From: Candidatus Peribacteraceae bacterium | Lineage (GTDB): Bacteria > Patescibacteriota > Gracilibacteria > Peribacterales > Peribacteraceae | DNA: 64,000 nt | Direction of reading: 5' to 3' | Assembly: GCA_028703835.1 (NCBI GenBank) | Contig: JAQVMB010000002.1 | Span: forward strand, 33,232-97,231 | Part shown: one piece after another, positions 35,761-45,399 of the stretch | How the letters are laid out: every line of letters starts with the position of its first letter | Position numbering within the stretch: the stretch's first letter is position 1 | Notes under the pieces: model-generated | The model's input: only the letters and a program-made list of their open reading frames with translations | What the model was told of the DNA's origin: nothing | Database searches by the model: none | Program-made: the position numbers and the translations under genes

Positions 35761-36686
35761 TTCTTATAAATATCCGTCACGCTCTTGCCCTCTTCGACGT
35801 TGCGCAAGACGCGGGCAAGCAGGGGGGCGATGGGCAGGATCTTCAGACCGGGGAAGGCTGCGGGATCGTTGGGGATGCTGTCCGTGACGACGATTTCGGC
35901 GAAGCCCGCTGCGGTGAGCCGCTCGACGGCGGGGCCTGAGAAGACGCCGTGCGTGGCTGCGGCGTACACGTCCGCATTGGCCCCCTGCGCCAGGAGCGCC
36001 TTCTTGGCGGAGAGGAGCGTGCCGGCGGTGTCGATGAGGTCGTCGTAGAGGATGCAGGTCTTGCCTGCGATATCACCCACGACCTGCTGGATCTCCGCCG
36101 TCTGGTGGGCGGGACGCGTCTTGTGCAGGATGGCGAGTTCCGCGCCCAGCGTATCCGCCAGTTTCTTCGCGCGCTTCGCGCCGCCCACGTCGGGGGCCAC
36201 GACGACGGGGTGCTTCAGCTTCTTGGAGCGGAAGTATTCCGTGAAGATGGTCCGGGAGCTGAGGGCGTCCGCCGGGATGGAGAAGAAGCCCTGGATCTGG
36301 TCCGAGTGCATTTCCAGCGTGATCACGTGGTCGGCGCCCGATTCCTCCAGGAGGTGTGCGATGAGCTTGGCGGAGATGGGTTCACGCGGCTCCGTCACGC
36401 GGTCCTGACGTGCGTAGGGGAAGTGCGGGAGGATGACATGGATGGAGCGGGCGAAGCTGAGGCGCGCCGCCTGGCACATGAGGAAGAGTTCCACGATGTC
36501 CTCATTGGGTTTCTGGCTTCCCGTCTGGAGCAGGTACACGTCCTGGCCGCGGACCGACTGTTCGAATTTGACGTAGTGCTCCCCGCAGCTGAATTTCTTG
36601 AGGCTTACCCTGCCGAGCGGGATGCCGAGTTCGGCCGCGAGGGCGGCGGCGAGGGCGGGGTGGGATGATCCGCTGAAGAGGTGCAT
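35757..36686 (-). CDS. prs: Ribose-phosphate pyrophosphokinase
   Basis: MHLFSGSSHPALAAALAAELG, ITLEMHSDQIQGFF, VVAPDVGGAKRAKKLA, TCILYDDLIDTAGTLLSA. Confidence 0.92.
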   Translation of the reverse strand: MHLFSGSSHPALAAALAAELGIPLGRVSLKKFSCGEHYVKFEQSVRGQDVYLLQTGSQKPNEDIVELFLMCQAARLSFARSIHVILPHFPYARQDRVTEPREPISAKLIAHLLEESGADHVITLEMHSDQIQGFFSIPADALSSRTIFTEYFRSKKLKHPVVVAPDVGGAKRAKKLADTLGAELAILHKTRPAHQTAEIQQVVGDIAGKTCILYDDLIDTAGTLLSAKKALLAQGANADVYAAATHGVFSGPAVERLTAAGFAEIVVTDSIPNDPAAFPGLKILPIAPLLARVLRNVEEGKSVTDIYKK

Positions 36687-36777
36687 GGGGGTGCCGGGGA
36701 AGCGGGAGAGCAGTACAATCGTAGCACACCCCGTCACGCATGGCACCGCGCCGCGTTCCCGCTCCCCGTTTCCCCTG

Positions 36778-37311
36778 ATGCGCATCCGCTTCTCCACCGC
36801 ACGGGATCTTCCCGTCGTCGACGAGGATTTGGCCGTCCAACACGGCTCCGTTGCGGACATGCTCGTCCATCCCGATACCGGGAAGGTCGAAGGGTTCTTC
36901 GTGCGCATCCCCGGTTTCTTCCGCAGCGAACAATTGTTCCTGTCGTCGTCGGACATCATGCACTGGGGATTGCGCGTGGTCATCCGCGGGCCGGAGGCGT
37001 TGGGGCCGGTGGAGGATCGCGTGCGGCTGCAATCGCTCCTCGAAGACGGCCGCGTCCTGCTGGGGCAGCCCATCCTGACGGACACGGGGCGCGCGCTCGG
37101 CAGGTGCGCGGACCTCCAGTTCGATACGGTCCACTTCATGGTGGAGTGGCTGTGGCCGCGCAAGCTCTGGCGGTGGGGCGATCCCATCCCGCTTTCCCAG
37201 GTCATCGAGGTGCGGAAGGATGCCATCCTGGTGCGGGACCCGTCCGTGCCGGTACCCGAGAAGGAAGACGTGAAACCGCCGCTCATCGAACGCCTGCCGG
37301 AAGCGGCGTGA
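36778..37311 (+). CDS. PRC-barrel domain protein
   Basis: Tandem PRC-barrel-like segments: VADMLVHPDTGKVEGFFVR and GQPILTDTGRALGRCADLQFDT. Confidence 0.6.
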   Translation: MRIRFSTARDLPVVDEDLAVQHGSVADMLVHPDTGKVEGFFVRIPGFFRSEQLFLSSSDIMHWGLRVVIRGPEALGPVEDRVRLQSLLEDGRVLLGQPILTDTGRALGRCADLQFDTVHFMVEWLWPRKLWRWGDPIPLSQVIEVRKDAILVRDPSVPVPEKEDVKPPLIERLPEAA

Positions 37312-37316
37312 TGGTC

Positions 37317-37346
37317 AAAAAAAGCGCCCCGTTGGGAGCGCTTTCG
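37317..37346. terminator. Bidirectional terminator between convergent genes
   Basis: AAAAAAAGCGCCCCGTTGGGAGCGCTTTC: AAAGCGC(C)CC-GTT-GGGAGCGCTTT hairpin with A-tract. Confidence 0.72.
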
Positions 37347-37361
37347 GAGGCGGGAGGAGGA

Positions 37362-37727
37362 TCAGGAGAGCCCGATGTTCTCGGCGCTCGTGAAGAATCC
37401 CACGATGATGCGGGAGACGAGGATGACGATGAGGCCGACGATGACGTAGATGATGGATTTCTTCGCCTTCTCCTTCTGCTCCTCTTCGCCTTGGGAAATG
37501 ATGAGGCGGATGCCCGCGATGATGATGTAAATCACCGCGATGAGCGCGAGGAAGTCGAGGACTTTCTTGATGAGGTTCCCGATCGTTTCCTTCAAGTCGC
37601 CGTTCCCGTCGGGAACGCCGATGTCGGGCAGGTCGCTGTCCAGCTGGGCGAAGGCGGGGAGCACGCCCGTCGATACCGCGACGGCGGTCGTCCAGAGGCG
37701 GTAGGTGATGCGGTCAAATACAGTCAT
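37362..37727 (-). CDS. VirB2/TrbC-like pilin-type two-TM protein
   Basis: Signal-like N-terminus ending in FAQ, then two TM helices (VLDFLALIAVIYIIIAGIRLIIS; SIIYVIVGLIVILVSRIIVGFF). Confidence 0.6.
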   Translation of the reverse strand: MTVFDRITYRLWTTAVAVSTGVLPAFAQLDSDLPDIGVPDGNGDLKETIGNLIKKVLDFLALIAVIYIIIAGIRLIISQGEEEQKEKAKKSIIYVIVGLIVILVSRIIVGFFTSAENIGLS

Positions 37728-37899
37728 GAGGTGGGGGGAGTTGCTGGTATTCTTACTCGGGGAGCGGAAGTGTCGCAAGCCGCCATCCTTTTCATGGAGA
37801 GGAAAGGTCTTGACGCTGCATTGATCTGTGATTTGGTGAGTTCTTCTTTTTCGCGTCCACGATCAGGAAGAGCACATGGCGCATCCCGGTGTCCATGTC

Positions 37900-38457
37900 C
37901 TATGCATTGCTCGCGAATCCCGCACCGATGAGGACGACGGCGGGACCGGCGAACCACAAGTCCTGGTTATAGATCATGAGTTGCATGAGCGGGCTCTGCT
38001 GGATGATGGGGGAGAGCTGTGCCAGCTGTGGCATGGTCAGGTCCAGGATGGGGAGGTTGGACACGTACGTCAGGAGCGTGGAGAGGAGGAGTCCGGCCGT
38101 GGCGGCGCCGCAGAGGACCGTGACGATGATGTTCACCAGGGTTGTTTCCCGCGCATAGTGCACGCCGATGCCCGCTTTGACCGTCAGGAGGATCATCAGG
38201 ACGATGAAGAGGAGCAGCTTGAAGACGGAGAAGACCGGAAGGTCTGGGGACAGGCCGAGGAGGCTCTGCGACGTGAGGCCCGCTTCCTTGCCGACGCGCA
38301 GCAGGACATTGCCGATGCCCTGGACGGCCACGATGGCGATGTACGTGGCGATGATGACTTTCACGGATTCCTTCTTCCCGATGATGAACGTGTACGTGAT
38401 GACGATCGCGAAGAAGACGATGATGAAGAGGTCCCAGCTCAGCGTGAGGTTCGACAT
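37900..38457 (-). CDS. Multi-TM membrane protein
   Basis: Five or more hydrophobic segments; no family recognised. Confidence 0.55.
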   Translation of the reverse strand: MSNLTLSWDLFIIVFFAIVITYTFIIGKKESVKVIIATYIAIVAVQGIGNVLLRVGKEAGLTSQSLLGLSPDLPVFSVFKLLLFIVLMILLTVKAGIGVHYARETTLVNIIVTVLCGAATAGLLLSTLLTYVSNLPILDLTMPQLAQLSPIIQQSPLMQLMIYNQDLWFAGPAVVLIGAGFASNA

Positions 38458-38627
38458 GTCCGTTATCGTACCCTGCGGAAGGATGCGGAGCTTCCGACCG
38501 CTTGCGCAATGTGTTGCTGGTTGCCGTTTACTGGTTTCTGGTTATCGATGATTGCCGGGCAAACTGAACCCGAAAACCATGGCATCGACCCGTGCGCATC
38601 TCCTCTTTTCCCTCTATGCTGCCGGCG

Positions 38628-39482
38628 ATGCGACATGGTTTTCTCCTCATCGACAAGCCCGCGGGCGTGACGAGCCACGACGTGGTGGCGCAGGTGCGTC
38701 GCATGCTCCACGAACGTTCCGTGGGGCACTTGGGCACGCTGGATCCCGCCGCGACGGGGTTGCTCGTGCTGGCCGTTGGCCGCAAGGCGCTGAAGGTGGT
38801 GGAGATGTTCTCGCGCCTCACGAAGGCGTACGAAGCGGATGTGCGGTTGGGCGCGGTGAGCACGACGTATGACGGAGACGGAGCCATCGAGGAAGTGGTG
38901 CCACCCAAGGGATGGACCGTCCCCCCGCAGACCACGGTGCAGAACCTCTTGCGCGACCGATTTTTGGGACGCATCAAGCAGGTGCCGCCCGCGCACTCCG
39001 CCGTCCACGTGGGCGGGGAGCGCGCGTACCGCAAGGCGCGGCAGGGGAGGGCGGTGCACATTCCCGCCCGTGACGTGGAGATCAGCGCCTGCAATCTCCT
39101 CTCGTACGAATATCCCCGCTTGCGGCTGCACGTGGCGTGCGGATCCGGCACGTACATCCGTTCGTTGGCGCACGACTTGGGGCAGATGCTGCGCTGCGGC
39201 GGGTACCTGGAACGTCTGCGCCGGACGGAGGTGGGGGAGTGGCCGGTGTCACAGGCCGCGGCGCCCGCGGACATCGCCTGGGCGCGCGTTCTGCCGTTGA
39301 AAGATGTGCTCCAGGGACTTCCCCGCCGCGACCTGGCCGATGAGGAATGGCAGGAAGTGCAGTTCGGAAGGGATATCGAAGGGGAAGTGCAACCGCATAC
39401 CATCGGTTGGCATGGCGACATACCCGTCGCGGTCCTCGAACCGGGCGGGGAGGGGATCATCCATGCGCGGAAGGTGTTGTAA
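38628..39482 (+). CDS. truB: tRNA pseudouridine55 synthase
   Basis: MRHGFLLIDKPAGVTSHDVVAQVRRML, VGHLGTLDPAATGLLVLAVGRKALK, PPAHSAVHVGGERAYRKARQG, GTYIRSLAHDLG. Confidence 0.93.
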   Translation: MRHGFLLIDKPAGVTSHDVVAQVRRMLHERSVGHLGTLDPAATGLLVLAVGRKALKVVEMFSRLTKAYEADVRLGAVSTTYDGDGAIEEVVPPKGWTVPPQTTVQNLLRDRFLGRIKQVPPAHSAVHVGGERAYRKARQGRAVHIPARDVEISACNLLSYEYPRLRLHVACGSGTYIRSLAHDLGQMLRCGGYLERLRRTEVGEWPVSQAAAPADIAWARVLPLKDVLQGLPRRDLADEEWQEVQFGRDIEGEVQPHTIGWHGDIPVAVLEPGGEGIIHARKVL

Positions 39483-39644
39483 TGCGTGAAGGGGTCAACC
39501 TACGGTTTCCCCCCTTCACGGGCATCCCCCTTCCCTGAGCGGTGTCGCTGCATCGTTGGGGCCCGGCAGAGCCACCCAACGCTTCGCGACCATTTCTTTC
39601 ATTATTGTTTTTAGAACGCATATTTGTTACCCTGCATCGGCTCT

Positions 39645-39721
39645 GGGTCAGTAGCTCAGTCCGGTAGAGCAGTTGCCTCTTAAGCAATTGGCCGTGGGTT
39701 CAAATCCCACCTGACCCACCA
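39645..39721 (+). tRNA. tRNA-Lys (CTT), CCA encoded
   Basis: GGGTCAGTAGCTCAGTCCGGTAGAGCAGTTGCCTCTTAAGCAATTGGCCGTGGGTTCAAATCCCACCTGACCCACCA; loop CTCTTAA. Confidence 0.93.
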
Positions 39722-39938
39722 CTCAACTCGCCGCGTTGCGGCTCGCTCGAGGTTTGTGTTCCTCGCTTGTGCTCGGAGCTTCACCACTCATTGAGCAAGA
39801 GTGTCCCGAGCGAACGGAGTGAGTCGAGTGACAGATCTAACCGTTACCACCCATTAATAACAAATTGCCCTATACTTCAAAAATTTCTTAACTGGTGACA
39901 TCGGGTCGATTTGAACAAAAGGTCATGGCTCCTGTGCT

Positions 39939-41540
39939 TTAAGCCATGGCTGCTTGTGTCGGAGGTGCAGGATTCGCCGCTGGTTGCGGCTTTGCTGTCG
40001 GTGTTGCAGGCGTTGCTTCGGGCTTCGCTGTTTCCGGTTTCTTGTCCGTTTCCATTTTCTTGACTGCTGTATCACATGCTTCCTTCGTCAGTACCATTTT
40101 TCCGTCCGCAGCGGGCGGGACGGCTTCCTTCAGGAAGGCCTCTGCTTCTTTTGTGAGCCCGGTGAATTCCAGTGCCACTTTGCCGTTTGCATCCAGGGAA
40201 ACGACGATGTCAAAGTTCTCGGAAGCAATGTTCTTTTCCACCAGCATGCCCTTTATATTTTCTTTCAGAGCGGTGACTCCGTCATTTTGTGTGTCCGTCA
40301 GCTCCTTGGCCATCTGGTCAACGATCGCTTTCTCACCCTGTGTCTTATCTCTTTCCGCTTTTAACTGTGCACTGGTTTCCTGCATCTTTGTGACCTGCTT
40401 CGCATTTGCGTCGATTTCGTTCTTCAGATTGTCACGCTTCGCCTGCAGGTCACTGAGCACGTTGGCCGGCGTTTCCTTCTTTCCCTTGAGCGTTTGGATC
40501 TGAGCATCCATGTCGGCCAAGTCTTTGGTTTTCTGCGTGTTCGTTTCGATAAGGCCCTTGATGGATCCTTTCTCCGCTCCCTCGTCGTATTCGGTAATTT
40601 GCTGGTTGAGAGCTTCGATCTTGCCCTGTTTCTCATTGCTGATGGCGGTGAGGGCATCTTGCTCAGAACGGTCTGGTTTCTCTTTCTGTTTCTGACGAAC
40701 GTCCTTCATCACGTCGCGTCTCGTCGTAAGCTCTGCCTGCCCGCGTTCGCTTCCGTCGGCGGGTTTGTCCGTTCCTTTCGTCGTTCCTTGTTCCTGTCCC
40801 TCCTCTTTCGTCTCCGGCTTGTTGTTCAGCGACTTGTCGCCGATGCGTTGGAAGTACTCGATGGCAAGTGCGATCACCTTCAGGAAAGCAGCGAACTTGT
40901 CCGTGCCGTCCTTGGCTTCCTTCAGTTCCCGCATGGCCTGCTTCATTTCCCGCTGGATGCGTTCACCCTCGGTCTTGGGTTTGGTTTCCTTGCTTTGTTC
41001 GGGGGCGGGAGTTCCTGCTTCCGGCTTCTTGTTGTCCGGTTTGCCCTGTGTTTCGGGCTGGGTTTTTGGTTGGTCGGGCTGTTCTGCACTATTTTTCTTG
41101 TCCGGTTCTTTCCCCTCCCTCTCGTTCATTTCCGGTCCCACCAATCCTTGAATAGTACTCTTTAATGCGCCGGCACCCGTTCCGATTTTACCGCTAAAGT
41201 CGCGTATCTGTTCCTTTGCTTTCTTTGCGTCACCTGTCGCGCTGAGGGATTCGGTGTGCAAACTACCTGCCGTCTTCTTGAAATAATCTTCCACTTTCCC
41301 CAAGCCATTTGCAGCACTCCGGCCGAATTGCTTCAGTGTGTCGGTGGCTCGCTGCATCTGTTCCTGTGTGTTTTTATCTGCAGCATTCACACTTGTATCC
41401 GTTTTCTTTTTTATGTCGGGAGTTCCGTTCTGGTTTTCTTTAGCAGGCTTCGGCGCGTTTGTCGCTGCTGCAGGGGTTTCACCTCCTTTAAATACCAATC
41501 GATGTTCGCGAGTGCCCGTGTTGACGTGGTGCAATGTCAT
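39939..41540 (-). CDS. Low-complexity/coiled-coil protein
   Basis: 533 aa rich in K/E/Q/T/A with long heptad-like region; no TM or signal evident. Confidence 0.6.
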   Translation of the reverse strand: MTLHHVNTGTREHRLVFKGGETPAAATNAPKPAKENQNGTPDIKKKTDTSVNAADKNTQEQMQRATDTLKQFGRSAANGLGKVEDYFKKTAGSLHTESLSATGDAKKAKEQIRDFSGKIGTGAGALKSTIQGLVGPEMNEREGKEPDKKNSAEQPDQPKTQPETQGKPDNKKPEAGTPAPEQSKETKPKTEGERIQREMKQAMRELKEAKDGTDKFAAFLKVIALAIEYFQRIGDKSLNNKPETKEEGQEQGTTKGTDKPADGSERGQAELTTRRDVMKDVRQKQKEKPDRSEQDALTAISNEKQGKIEALNQQITEYDEGAEKGSIKGLIETNTQKTKDLADMDAQIQTLKGKKETPANVLSDLQAKRDNLKNEIDANAKQVTKMQETSAQLKAERDKTQGEKAIVDQMAKELTDTQNDGVTALKENIKGMLVEKNIASENFDIVVSLDANGKVALEFTGLTKEAEAFLKEAVPPAADGKMVLTKEACDTAVKKMETDKKPETAKPEATPATPTAKPQPAANPAPPTQAAMA

Positions 41541-41920
41541 GCTTGCGTGGTTTGAGTGGCGGAGGAGGCGGCGATATCGGATTCAAGTTGTGAGAGCGTG
41601 TTCGTTTCGTCTTTGCGACTCTCCGCTTCTGCGGATGTCATTGCGTTTTTGCGAAAATCATTCACGACGGCGCGCAGGCCATCTGTCCATGCCTGAAATG
41701 CTTTCTCGTAGCTGGCGTATGCTTGTTCGTACCGTTGCATCCGTGCTTGGTTTTCTTCAGGTGTTTCTGGTGCGTATTTTGCGTCGAGAGTGGGAATGAC
41801 TTCCGTCACCAGCTCCGGCTCGATCTTTGCCATCAAAGCATCGTAAATTTCCTTCCCCGTCGGGATGCGGAAGGGGAGTTGCGCTTGGCCGGCGGTCGTG
41901 ACGGCATCAGACATGTTCAT
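41537..41920 (-). CDS. Hypothetical helical protein
   Basis: 127 aa; 4-bp overlaps with both neighbours (operon). Confidence 0.55.
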   Translation of the reverse strand: MNMSDAVTTAGQAQLPFRIPTGKEIYDALMAKIEPELVTEVIPTLDAKYAPETPEENQARMQRYEQAYASYEKAFQAWTDGLRAVVNDFRKNAMTSAEAESRKDETNTLSQLESDIAASSATQTTQA

Positions 41921-42546
41921 TGTTCGCCGCGGTCGCGGCCGGAAAGGGATTCCATGCAGTGGCGCTGGATGGTGCGCCAGTCAAAGGGGAACTTGTACGT
42001 CTCGCAGGCGCGCACGACGGCCGCGAAGGCGTTCCACGCGTCCGGCTGTTCGAAGAGAAAGGCGTTGCCTGTTTCCTGCACGGGGTTGTAGTCCTCCAGG
42101 CCGTCGGTTGCCGGCGCCAGCGGCACGACGCCGTAGCGGAGGCAGAGCTCCGGCTCCTTCATGCCCTTCGGGTCGGCCAGGAAGAGCGCCATGTCGGCGG
42201 CGGCGTACATCATGCGGATCTCGCGGTCGTCTTCCGCCACGATGTGGATGCGGTGCCCGTTCTCTTTCGCGAGTTTCGTGAAGAGCGCGCCGTACGAAGC
42301 GGAGCCTTTGCCGAGCACCAGGATTTCCATCTGCAGCGAGAGGAGGCCCGGGAGTAATTCCGCGAGGAGCTTGCCGCCGAGTTTGTCCGTCATGCCGGCG
42401 GGGAGGCAGAGCATGGGGCGCTTCGGTTCACTCGGCCACCCGAGCTCTTTCTGGAGCGCGGTCTTGTTCTGGATTTTCAAGTCGACCGTTCCGATGCTGT
42501 ATTTCCTGACGATGAGAGGGTCGTCGGAGGGGAGATGGAGGTGCAT
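41917..42546 (-). CDS. Glycogen-synthase-like GT-B C-terminal domain protein
   Basis: KTALQKELGWPSEPKRPMLCLPAGMTDKLGGKLLAELLPGLLSLQMEILVLGKGS...RIHIVAEDDREIRMMYAAADMALFLADPKGMKEPELCLRYGVVPLAPATDGLEDYN: resembles only the C-terminal half of GT5. Confidence 0.6.
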   Translation of the reverse strand: MHLHLPSDDPLIVRKYSIGTVDLKIQNKTALQKELGWPSEPKRPMLCLPAGMTDKLGGKLLAELLPGLLSLQMEILVLGKGSASYGALFTKLAKENGHRIHIVAEDDREIRMMYAAADMALFLADPKGMKEPELCLRYGVVPLAPATDGLEDYNPVQETGNAFLFEQPDAWNAFAAVVRACETYKFPFDWRTIQRHCMESLSGRDRGEQ

Positions 42547-42675
42547 GGAATGGGTGTTTGTAATCTCCTTATTATAGCGGAAAATCGCTTCTTTTTGGAG
42601 CGGGAGGGGCTTGACGTGTCGTCAGAAGGTGAGGAAAAAACATATCAAATATATGGCTGATGGGTGTGTCTAATG

Positions 42676-42783
42676 TGGAGAGGGCAGAAAGGGGAGAAAG
42701 GAAAGAAAAGAAAGAAATGTTCTTCCGTTATGACTATCCTTTTCTGCCCTTCCTTTCATTTCTTTCTTTTCCGCCCTCCTTTG
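42676..42783. repeat. Head-to-head short-period purine/pyrimidine repeat
   Basis: AAAAGAAAGAAATG (42706-42719) and its exact reverse complement CATTTCTTTCTTTT (42757-42770) within longer degenerate arms. Confidence 0.7.
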
Positions 42784-42801
42784 GCAGGGCAATCTACTGC
42801 C

Positions 42802-43764
42802 ATGCAACAGCACCTCGTCCTCATAGACGGCCATCACCTGATGTACCGGGCCTTCTACGCCATTCCGGCGACGATGCGGACGGCCAAGGGGGAGCAGACG
42901 AATGCGGTGTACGGCGTGGCGTCGATGCTCCTCGCGATCCTCAAAATCGAGCAGCCGGATGCGCTTCTCTTCTGCTTCGATGCCGGGGACAAGACGTTCC
43001 GTCACCAAGAGAACGCCACCTATAAGGATGGACGCGCCGAGACGCCCGATGAATTTTACCTGCAGATCCCGCGCATCCTGGAAATGATCGATGCGTTCGG
43101 CTTCAAGCACGTGGCCGATGGCGGGTTCGAAGCCGATGATTTCCTGTGCACGTACGCGGTGGCGGCGGAGAAGGCGGGCATGCGCGTGACCATCGTGACC
43201 GGTGACCGGGATGCGTTCCAATTGGCGACAGACAGCATCCGCGTCGCGATTCCTCACAAGGGTTACCAGCAGACGGAATACCTGGGCCCGCGGGAGATCG
43301 AGACGAAATACGGGGTGACGCCGGCGCAGATACCTTCGTATAAGGGGCTGGTCGGGGACGCGTCGGACAACTTGCCGGGCGTGCTGGGCATCGGTCCGAA
43401 GACGGCGGCAACGCTCCTGCAGCAGTACGGGACGCTCGCGGGTGTGTACGAGCATCTGGCGGACATCAAGGAGACCGTGCGCGCCAAACTGGAGAAGGAC
43501 CGCGAGCAGGCGTTCTTCTGCGAACGGATGGCGACGCTCATTTGCGATATTCCTCTGCCTTGTTCACTCGATGATCTGGCACTGCGCGACATGCCCGTGG
43601 AACCGGTGGCACGCTTCTTCCGCGAGGTGGAATTCGCCGCGCTCCAGAAACGCTTGGATTCCCTGCTGAGGACACCCTACGGCTCGGCGCATTTCCTCGT
43701 ATCCGCGGTTTCCGCCCCGGCCGTTGCGGTCGGTCGAGAAGAAGATCAGCTCTCTCTGTTCTGA
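42802..43764 (+). CDS. Standalone 5'-3' exonuclease (DNA polymerase I N-terminal domain-like)
   Basis: LVLIDGHHLMYRAFYAIPATMRTAKGEQTNAVYGVASMLL, FEADDFLCTYA, VTGDRDAFQLA, VGDASDNLPGVLGIGPKTAATLL. Confidence 0.92.
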   Translation: MQQHLVLIDGHHLMYRAFYAIPATMRTAKGEQTNAVYGVASMLLAILKIEQPDALLFCFDAGDKTFRHQENATYKDGRAETPDEFYLQIPRILEMIDAFGFKHVADGGFEADDFLCTYAVAAEKAGMRVTIVTGDRDAFQLATDSIRVAIPHKGYQQTEYLGPREIETKYGVTPAQIPSYKGLVGDASDNLPGVLGIGPKTAATLLQQYGTLAGVYEHLADIKETVRAKLEKDREQAFFCERMATLICDIPLPCSLDDLALRDMPVEPVARFFREVEFAALQKRLDSLLRTPYGSAHFLVSAVSAPAVAVGREEDQLSLF

Positions 43765-44081
43765 TCGACTTGTTTGCTCGAAATGCAAATGATGTTTTTG
43801 TCATACGTTCACGATTTCTGAGGTCTTCCGGCTCTTTATAATCCGTTCACTTTTCGTACTCAGGTGAAAAAGGGCTTCGAATTACATGAGCACATTTTGT
43901 GGTTCGTCCCTTGCATAAGATGAAAAACCTGCGCACCATTTGTGAACGTATGTCCTGAATCTGAATACCTTTGGTATTCATTAGCCTCTTGCACCGCTCT
44001 CCGAAGCCCCGTTAGACTGACAGCCGCTTTTTCCTCTCCGCGTTTCGCCCGTCCCGGGCCCCGCGGTTCCCCCGTCCGCTC

Positions 44082-45317
44082 ATGCCAAAGGAACGCGTCC
44101 TTGCCAGTCTAGACATAGGCAGTGCGAAAATTCGCACCGTCATTGCCGTCGTGGACGGCTCCGACAGCGACCATCGCGTCCCGAATGTCATCGGGGTGGG
44201 TTTGTCGCCCTCGCTGGGCATGCGCAAGGGCCACGTGATCGACGTGGAGGAACTCATCCATAACATCATTTCTTCGCTGGAGGACGCGGAACGCATGGCG
44301 GGCGTGCCCGTGAACCACGTCTTCGTGGGCATGAGTGGCTCGCATATCGAATCCTTCGACAGCCGCGGCGTCATCGCCATCTCCGGATCGGAGATCACGG
44401 TGGAGGACATCGCCCGCGTCCTCGACGCGGCGCAGGCCATCTCCATTCCCGCCAACCGCCGCATCCTGCACATCGAGCCGAAGGCGTACGCGGTGGACGA
44501 GCAGCGCGGCATCAAGAACCCGCTCGGCATGACGGGCATCCGCCTGGAGGTGGAGGCGCACATTGTGACGGGGCACGTGCAGCACGTGAAGAACGTGGAG
44601 AAGTGCATCGACCAGGCGGGAGTGGACATCGACGCCCTCGTCCCGTCCACCATCGCGTCGGCGGAGGCGACGCTCACGAAGCGCCAGAAGGAACTGGGCG
44701 TCCTCGTCATCGACGTGGGCGCGGGCTGCACGAGCGTCGCGGTGTTCGAAGAGGGGACCATCCTGCACTCCCTCTCCCTGCCCGTGGGCGGCGAGAGCGT
44801 GACGAGCGACATCGCCATCGGCCTCCGGACATCCATCGATACGGCCGAGAAGATCAAGATTGAATTCGGATCCGTCCTGCCGGGGGAGATGAGCGAGCGC
44901 GAGATGATCGACCTCTCCACCGTCTCCAAAGTGGACACGCAGACGGTCTCGAAGAAGTACATGGCGGAGATCATGCAGGCGCGCTACTTCGAGATCTTCT
45001 CGCTCGTGAAGAACGAACTGGCCCGCATCGGCCGCAGCGGCATGCTGCCCGCGGGCGCCCTCCTCACGGGCGGCGCGGTGAAGGCGCCGGGCGTCCTGGA
45101 CCTTGCGCGCGACGTGCTCGGGCTCCCCGTCCAGATGGGTTTCCCCGTCGACGTCGGCGGCGTCATCGAGAAGGTGGACGATCCAGCCTACGCCACCGCC
45201 TTGGGCACGCTCGTGTGGGGCATGCGGGAGGAGGAGCGTGTGGGCACATCCAATCCGTTCCACATGAAGCGCGCCGTCAAACAAGTCGGTTCCTGGTTGA
45301 AATCTTTATTTCCGTAA
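44082..45317 (+). CDS. ftsA: Cell division protein FtsA
   Basis: LASLDIGSAKIRTVIAVV, VVEAHIVTGHVQHVKN-type region, VLVIDVGAGCTSVAVFEEG, GALLTGGAVKAPGVLDLARDVL. Confidence 0.93.
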   Translation: MPKERVLASLDIGSAKIRTVIAVVDGSDSDHRVPNVIGVGLSPSLGMRKGHVIDVEELIHNIISSLEDAERMAGVPVNHVFVGMSGSHIESFDSRGVIAISGSEITVEDIARVLDAAQAISIPANRRILHIEPKAYAVDEQRGIKNPLGMTGIRLEVEAHIVTGHVQHVKNVEKCIDQAGVDIDALVPSTIASAEATLTKRQKELGVLVIDVGAGCTSVAVFEEGTILHSLSLPVGGESVTSDIAIGLRTSIDTAEKIKIEFGSVLPGEMSEREMIDLSTVSKVDTQTVSKKYMAEIMQARYFEIFSLVKNELARIGRSGMLPAGALLTGGAVKAPGVLDLARDVLGLPVQMGFPVDVGGVIEKVDDPAYATALGTLVWGMREEERVGTSNPFHMKRAVKQVGSWLKSLFP

Positions 45318-45399
45318 GACGCCGCGGCCGCGAAGGGTCGCGTCTACACCGTTGTTTCCTCCCCCTCACCTTCCCTTGTCCTCCCTTCCCCTTTCTCCC

